Source of the DNA: Absicoccus intestinalis
GTDB lineage: Bacteria; Bacillota_I; Bacilli_A; Erysipelotrichales; Erysipelotrichaceae
Length of the DNA: 64,000 nucleotides
NCBI RefSeq assembly: GCF_033971885.1
Contig: NZ_JALBUS010000010.1
Span: 11,420 to 75,419 of the forward strand
Direction: 5' to 3'
Shown here: in pieces, positions 60,280-64,000 of the stretch
Position numbering within the stretch: position 1 is the stretch's first letter
Layout: each line of letters opens with the position of its first letter
The notes under the pieces: model-generated
Told to the model about the DNA's origin: nothing
The model's database searches: none
What the model saw: the letters and a program-made list of their open reading frames with translations, nothing else
Program-made: the position numbers and the translations under genes

Positions 60280-61754
60280 TGAGTGCCATTTGTTCAGCCC
60301 AACAAGCACGCGATTTTGATCAACGAACGATTAAACACTATCATATTCCTGCGCTTGTCTTGATGGAACATGCAGCCATCGAATGTGCACGTTTCATCGC
60401 CAAGAAACATCCAAACCACCTATTGATCGTATGTGGTTCTGGCAATAATGGTGGCGACGGTCTAGCGATGGCTCGCTTATTGATCCAAGCCCATATTCCT
60501 GTGGATGTTTTTCTGATAGGCACCCATTTTTCCGATGACAACCAATATCAACAAGCCATTTTAAAACAAATGGGCATTCCCATCCTAACTGATTGGGCCA
60601 CCATCAAAGACCATTCCTATACCTATATCATCGATTGTCTTTTTGGCAATGGTCTAAGTCGTGAAATCAAAGATCCATATTATTCTTTGATCAATGAAAT
60701 CAATCATCATGCATCCCCAACCATTGCGATCGATATGCCCAGTGGACTCGATGCAACAACCGGTGAAATTCTCGGCATTGCCATTCATGCGGATATCACC
60801 TTGTCACTCGATTGTATCAAATGGGGACAAATCACCAATCAGGGTCCTGCCCTTTGTGGTCAGCTCCATTGTTTAGAAATTGGCATCATTCATGATACAC
60901 CAACGATGGAACGCATTGATGAAACGAACATTCATTTACCGAAACGTTCCAATCTTGCTCATAAAGGATCCTTTGGGAAAGCCTTGATGATTGGTGGGTC
61001 AAAAGCGATGCATGGTGCCATTACGATGGCAGCCAAAGCATGCTACAAAAGTGGCATTGGGACCCTAACGCTCATGCTACCTGCTAGTATTGCCGATATT
61101 TTAGCGTATAAAATGGATAGTGCTATGCGTCTGATTTATCCACAACCAAACTTTGATAAAAAGAGCAGCACGTATCTACAAGCTCATATAAATGCCTTTG
61201 ATGTGTTATCGATTGGCAATGGTATGGGGCAAGTCCCATCCACGATCGATATGGTACATACCGCATTAGCTAGTTCAAAACCCGTACTGGTAGATGCCGA
61301 TGGATTATGGGCCTTAAAAGACCATCCAGAATGGTTGCATCGCCAAGCACCAACGATCATTACGCCCCATGTCAAAGAATTTAGTTATATCTCTTCACTA
61401 CCGGTTTCTACCATTGCCAAACATCCATTGGCAAGTATCCAAACCTTTGTGGAAGCATATCCAGATGTCACATTGGTGTTAAAGTCCAATGTGACCATCG
61501 TTGCGCAAGGTCAATCGCAATATGTCCTATATGCACCAAATAGTGCTTTATCCAAAGGAGGTAGTGGCGATATTTTATGTGGAATCATCACGGGATTGTT
61601 TGGCCAAAGCCAAAATGCGTTAGAAGCAGCCGTAACCGGTGTATATATTCACAGTCAATGTGCCAAACTAGATGTGGATCCGGCATGTGTACAACCAGAA
61701 GATGTCATTGATCAATTACCGATTGTTTTTCGGCAATTACGAAAAAAGGGCTGA
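60279..61754 (+). CDS. nnr: Bifunctional NAD(P)H-hydrate epimerase / ADP-dependent dehydratase
   Basis: The enzyme repairs hydrated NADH and NADPH. In 491 residues it has an N-terminal YjeF epimerase domain (about 1-210, with CGSGNNGGDGLAMARLL, DCLFGNGLSREI, AIDMPSGLDATTG) and a C-terminal ribokinase-like dehydratase (about 225-485, with HKGSFGKALMIGGSKAMHGA, VLVDADGLWAL, TPHVKEF, NSALSKGGSGDILCGIITG). Both halves keep their signature loops. It is convergent with the 97-residue gene across a shared terminator. Confidence 0.95.
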   Translation: MSAICSAQQARDFDQRTIKHYHIPALVLMEHAAIECARFIAKKHPNHLLIVCGSGNNGGDGLAMARLLIQAHIPVDVFLIGTHFSDDNQYQQAILKQMGIPILTDWATIKDHSYTYIIDCLFGNGLSREIKDPYYSLINEINHHASPTIAIDMPSGLDATTGEILGIAIHADITLSLDCIKWGQITNQGPALCGQLHCLEIGIIHDTPTMERIDETNIHLPKRSNLAHKGSFGKALMIGGSKAMHGAITMAAKACYKSGIGTLTLMLPASIADILAYKMDSAMRLIYPQPNFDKKSSTYLQAHINAFDVLSIGNGMGQVPSTIDMVHTALASSKPVLVDADGLWALKDHPEWLHRQAPTIITPHVKEFSYISSLPVSTIAKHPLASIQTFVEAYPDVTLVLKSNVTIVAQGQSQYVLYAPNSALSKGGSGDILCGIITGLFGQSQNALEAAVTGVYIHSQCAKLDVDPACVQPEDVIDQLPIVFRQLRKKG

Positions 61755-61769
61755 TCCAAAGCCCTTTTT
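61743..61769. terminator. Bidirectional terminator after nnr
   Basis: AAAAAGGGCT and AGCCCTTTTT form a 10-bp stem with a 7-base loop and flanking A and T runs. Confidence 0.9.
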
Positions 61770-62061
61770 ATTTGATTTCTAAGTAATAAACATCTGGATG
61801 AAACATCGGCGTGTTATATCCATAGTCCATCCAAGTTTCATCATGCACTGACCAATAAGCATTGAATTGGGGAATCAAGGTGTTCCATGTCGGTTCTGCG
61901 CATTGGATCGTTGCATAGAATTCGGAACAATCAATCAACGAATCTTGATTGCGGACGGGTGAAAAATGAAAATCGCCCAATTTGGACAAGGCAGATTGAA
62001 CATCCTCTATTCGTTGACTTTCTAAAGAATCCACCACCACATATAACGTATAGGTATGCAT
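61768..62061 (-). CDS. Small protein of unknown function
   Basis: I do not recognise this 97-residue protein. It looks soluble, with an alternating N-terminal strand (YTLYVVVDSLE), a helix (RIEDVQSALSKLG), an acidic composition and an aromatic-rich C-terminal half (WSVHDETWMDYGYNT, DVYYLEIK). The pattern could be a ferredoxin-like fold. It is the third gene of the DUF1846 operon, one base after the 94-residue gene. Confidence 0.6.
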   Translation of the reverse strand: MHTYTLYVVVDSLESQRIEDVQSALSKLGDFHFSPVRNQDSLIDCSEFYATIQCAEPTWNTLIPQFNAYWSVHDETWMDYGYNTPMFHPDVYYLEIK

Positions 62062-62062
62062 C

Positions 62063-62347
62063 TTATTTTGTGTTCTTTAATACGTACTGACACAATTTTT
62101 TCAAATTGGTATCATTCGATAACGTAATGACTTTTCCTAAACCTAGATTCAAAGACGCAATGACTGGTTGGTCGTCTTCTACTTGCATATTTAAAGTGCC
62201 AGTGGCATTCACATAGAAAACATCATATAAATATCCGGTACGATTGCCTGCTTCATTTTTTTCTCGCAACGTAAATTCAAACGCATCCTTATTTTTTAAG
62301 ATAATGCGGACAGCGCCTGCCCCTGAGCTTGGTAATGCTTTTGCCAT
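62063..62347 (-). CDS. Small protein of unknown function
   Basis: This 94-residue protein has an AGGAGGAATACT ribosome site and no recognised domain. The sequence suggests a beta-rich body (AVRIILKNKDAFEFTLREK, GTLNMQVEDDQPVIASLNL) with a basic C-terminal helix (LKKLCQYVLKNTK). It is translated directly after the DUF1846 gene, with 10 bases between, and before the 97-residue gene. Confidence 0.6.
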   Translation of the reverse strand: MAKALPSSGAGAVRIILKNKDAFEFTLREKNEAGNRTGYLYDVFYVNATGTLNMQVEDDQPVIASLNLGLGKVITLSNDTNLKKLCQYVLKNTK

Positions 62348-62357
62348 AGTATTCCTC

Positions 62358-63818
62358 CTATCGTTTATCGGCTTCGTAGGTCACTTCGAGACCCAATTGT
62401 GTCAATATGGATAAATCTTCTGCTTTTAATAAACATGTAAAATGCGCTTGACATCCTTTCAATTGAGGAATGACATCCAACGCTTTTTTTGCATCGCTAT
62501 TATGAACCGCACTCAGTGATAGCGCAATCAAAACTTCTTGAATGTGTAGTCGTGGATTCAAACTACCTAAATATTTCGTCTTAAGATCTTGAATGGGTCC
62601 AAAAGCTTGTGGTGCAATCACATTTTCATTGTCTGGTAATTGAGCTAAATATTTCAAGGCATTGATCAGAGTATTGGATACGGCCCCCATAAAATTCGTC
62701 GTTTTTCCGGTGATCAAGGTTCCATCTGCTAATTCAATGGCACCAGAAAAGCTATGCGTCTTCTTGGCTTTATTACGGGCAGCCACCAAACATTTTCGAT
62801 CTTCGATCGAAATGCCCGCTTTTTCCATGATGATGGTTTGTTTATTCACTTCATCCATGGAACATTGTTCATTCACATAACGGGTATAACTTTCAAAATA
62901 ACGGCGGATGATCTCTTGTTGACTGGCTTGACAACAAATGGAGTCATCTTCGATCGCAAAACCAGCCATATTCACTCCCATGTCGGTTGGACTTTGATAG
63001 GGACAACAGCCAAATATTTCTTCAAAAATATTTTTTAAAACAGGAAAGATCTCCACATCACGATTGTAGTTGACCGTTACTTTTCCATAGGCTTGATAAT
63101 GGAAAGGGTCGATCATATTGACATCGGCAAGATCAGCCGTAGCGGCTTCATACGCCAAATTAACGGGATGATTAAGGTCTAGATTCCAAATTGGAAAGGT
63201 TTCATATTTGGCATAACCAGCTTTGACACCACGGATATTTTCATGGTAAAGCTGGGATAAGCAAGTAGCCATCTTGCCACTGCCCGGTCCTGGTGCCGTA
63301 ACGACAACCAAAGGTCTAGAGGTTTCAATAAAATCATTTTTGCCAAACCCTTGTTCGGAAATGATGGCCTTCGCATTGGTTGGATAGCCTTCAATATAAT
63401 AATGGTGATACACTTTGATGTTTCGTCGTTTCAATTTAGCTTTAAAACGATCGATGGCTTTGGAATGATGATATTGCGTAATAACGACACTACTCACATA
63501 TAAGTCACGAGATGTAAATTCTTTGATCAAACGTAAAACATCTTCATCGTAGGTGATGTTTAGATCCCCTCGTATTTTATTATTATCAATATCCTTTGCA
63601 CAGATCACGATCACAATTTCTGCTTGTTCTTTCATGGTCATCAGCATTTGTAGTTTACTATCCGGCGCAAAACCAGGTAATACCCGACTGGCATGATAAT
63701 CATCAAAGAGTTTACCTCCAAATTCGAGATATAATTTGTCATCAAATTGCGCAATGCGCTCTTGGATATGTGAAGACTGCATATCTAAATATTTTTTATT
63801 ATTAAATCCTTTTTTCAT
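62358..63818 (-). CDS. DUF1846 family protein
   Basis: I start at 63818 (MKKGFNNKKYLDMQ), after GAAAGGATACGT; the longer frame would run into 5S rRNA. The 486 residues match DUF1846: YLEFGGKLFDDYHASRVLPGF, VIVICAKDIDNNKIRGDLNITYD, VVTAPGPGSGKMATCLSQLYHE near residue 180 and PFHYQAYGKVTVNYNRDVEIFPVL. GPGSGK resembles a nucleotide-binding loop. The family is widespread in anaerobic Firmicutes and uncharacterised; ATP- or nucleotide-dependent chemistry is plausible. Confidence 0.9.
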   Translation of the reverse strand: MKKGFNNKKYLDMQSSHIQERIAQFDDKLYLEFGGKLFDDYHASRVLPGFAPDSKLQMLMTMKEQAEIVIVICAKDIDNNKIRGDLNITYDEDVLRLIKEFTSRDLYVSSVVITQYHHSKAIDRFKAKLKRRNIKVYHHYYIEGYPTNAKAIISEQGFGKNDFIETSRPLVVVTAPGPGSGKMATCLSQLYHENIRGVKAGYAKYETFPIWNLDLNHPVNLAYEAATADLADVNMIDPFHYQAYGKVTVNYNRDVEIFPVLKNIFEEIFGCCPYQSPTDMGVNMAGFAIEDDSICCQASQQEIIRRYFESYTRYVNEQCSMDEVNKQTIIMEKAGISIEDRKCLVAARNKAKKTHSFSGAIELADGTLITGKTTNFMGAVSNTLINALKYLAQLPDNENVIAPQAFGPIQDLKTKYLGSLNPRLHIQEVLIALSLSAVHNSDAKKALDVIPQLKGCQAHFTCLLKAEDLSILTQLGLEVTYEADKR

Positions 63819-63891
63819 ACGTATCCTTTCGTAAAAAGTTGCCAAGAATATGATAACGATGAAAGAAAAAATTATCAACATAAAAAAAAAG

Positions 63892-64000
63892 ACCCGGCAG
63901 CGTGCTAGGTTCGCAGGGGCAGGCCCAACTATCTTCGCCGCGGGAGTGCTTAACTTCTGTGTTCGGGATGTCAACAGGTGTATCCACTCCGCTATCGCTA
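63892..64000 (-). rRNA. rrf: 5S ribosomal RNA, 5' end cut by the window
   Basis: The minus strand shows GCGATAGCGGAGTGGATACACCTG at its start, the loop sequence CCGAACACAGAAGTTAAGCACTC, and ends GCTGCCGGGTC followed by a run of T residues acting as terminator. Only a few 5' bases are missing. The 23S and 16S genes should lie to the right, on the same strand. Confidence 0.9.

Noticed and set aside
63819..63974. N-terminal extension of the DUF1846 gene with a hydrophobic segment
   Set aside because: The extra codons are antisense-free 5S rRNA and its terminator on the same strand, and the family begins at MKKGFNNKKY.
1..64000. CRISPR arrays, transposases, phage genes, integration sites
   Set aside because: No spaced repeat series, transposase motifs, phage proteins or tRNA-linked att duplication were found on either strand.

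Overview
The window looks like a chromosomal segment of a low-GC anaerobic Firmicute, most probably an Erysipelotrichia-type gut bacterium. The evidence is AT-rich coding, Bacillus-like promoters and GGAGG ribosome sites, T-box and SAM-I leaders, the rpsF-ssb-rpsR and rplI-dnaB-gdpP clusters, and a F1Fo ATP synthase with a sodium-type c subunit. The taxonomic call is an inference. I see no phage, insertion sequence or CRISPR array. The right edge holds the 3' end of an rRNA operon (5S rRNA, minus strand) and the left edge holds a truncated T-box leader.

Layout. 1-2.2 kb: T-box leader, tsaC and mnmE. 2.2-5.9 kb: NAD synthesis (niaR, nadC, nadB, with nadA divergent) around a 34-bp inverted repeat that overlaps two consensus promoters. 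6-11.5 kb: nitrilase-family amidase, HAD phosphatase, two membrane proteins, a sodium:alanine-type symporter and a LysR regulator. 11.5-22.4 kb: the most distinctive region, with a chorismate mutase-shikimate kinase fusion, a TRAP transporter, type I dehydroquinate dehydratase, an MFS permease, two YdiB-like quinate/shikimate dehydrogenases, a LysR regulator and a 2-enoate-reductase-like flavoenzyme. 22.5-26.5 kb: MetE-like protein, glutaredoxin/AhpC/Dps stress operon and an AraC regulator. 26.5-34.3 kb: tRNA-Glu(CUC), tag and the atp operon behind upp. 34.4-40.9 kb: walJ, dnaB, rplI, gdpP, rpsR, ssb, rpsF. 41-46 kb: a two-gene acyl-CoA dehydratase activase-related pair. 46-49.7 kb: metK under a SAM-I riboswitch and metG under a T-box. 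49.7-55.5 kb: an RDD-PHP fusion, a Thr/Ser-rich surface protein and glycogen phosphorylase. 55.6-64 kb: stand-alone winged-helix protein, divIC, mnmG, a lipid-linked flippase, Dabb protein, NAD(P)HX repair enzyme, two unknowns, a DUF1846 protein and 5S rRNA.

How it may work together. The 12.4-22.4 kb region reads as a reductive quinate/shikimate pathway. Uptake would be by TRAP or MFS; NAD-type dehydrogenases and AroD would interconvert quinate, dehydroquinate, dehydroshikimate and shikimate; the enoate reductase could then hydrogenate the ring alkene and so consume NADH. Two 18-bp sites, each one base off the clostridial Rex redox-repressor consensus, lie at the promoters of the aroE1-MFS-aroD operon and the enoate reductase gene. 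That is what would be expected if the pathway serves as an electron sink switched on at high NADH. The functional reading is a hypothesis; the genes and sites are visible in the sequence.
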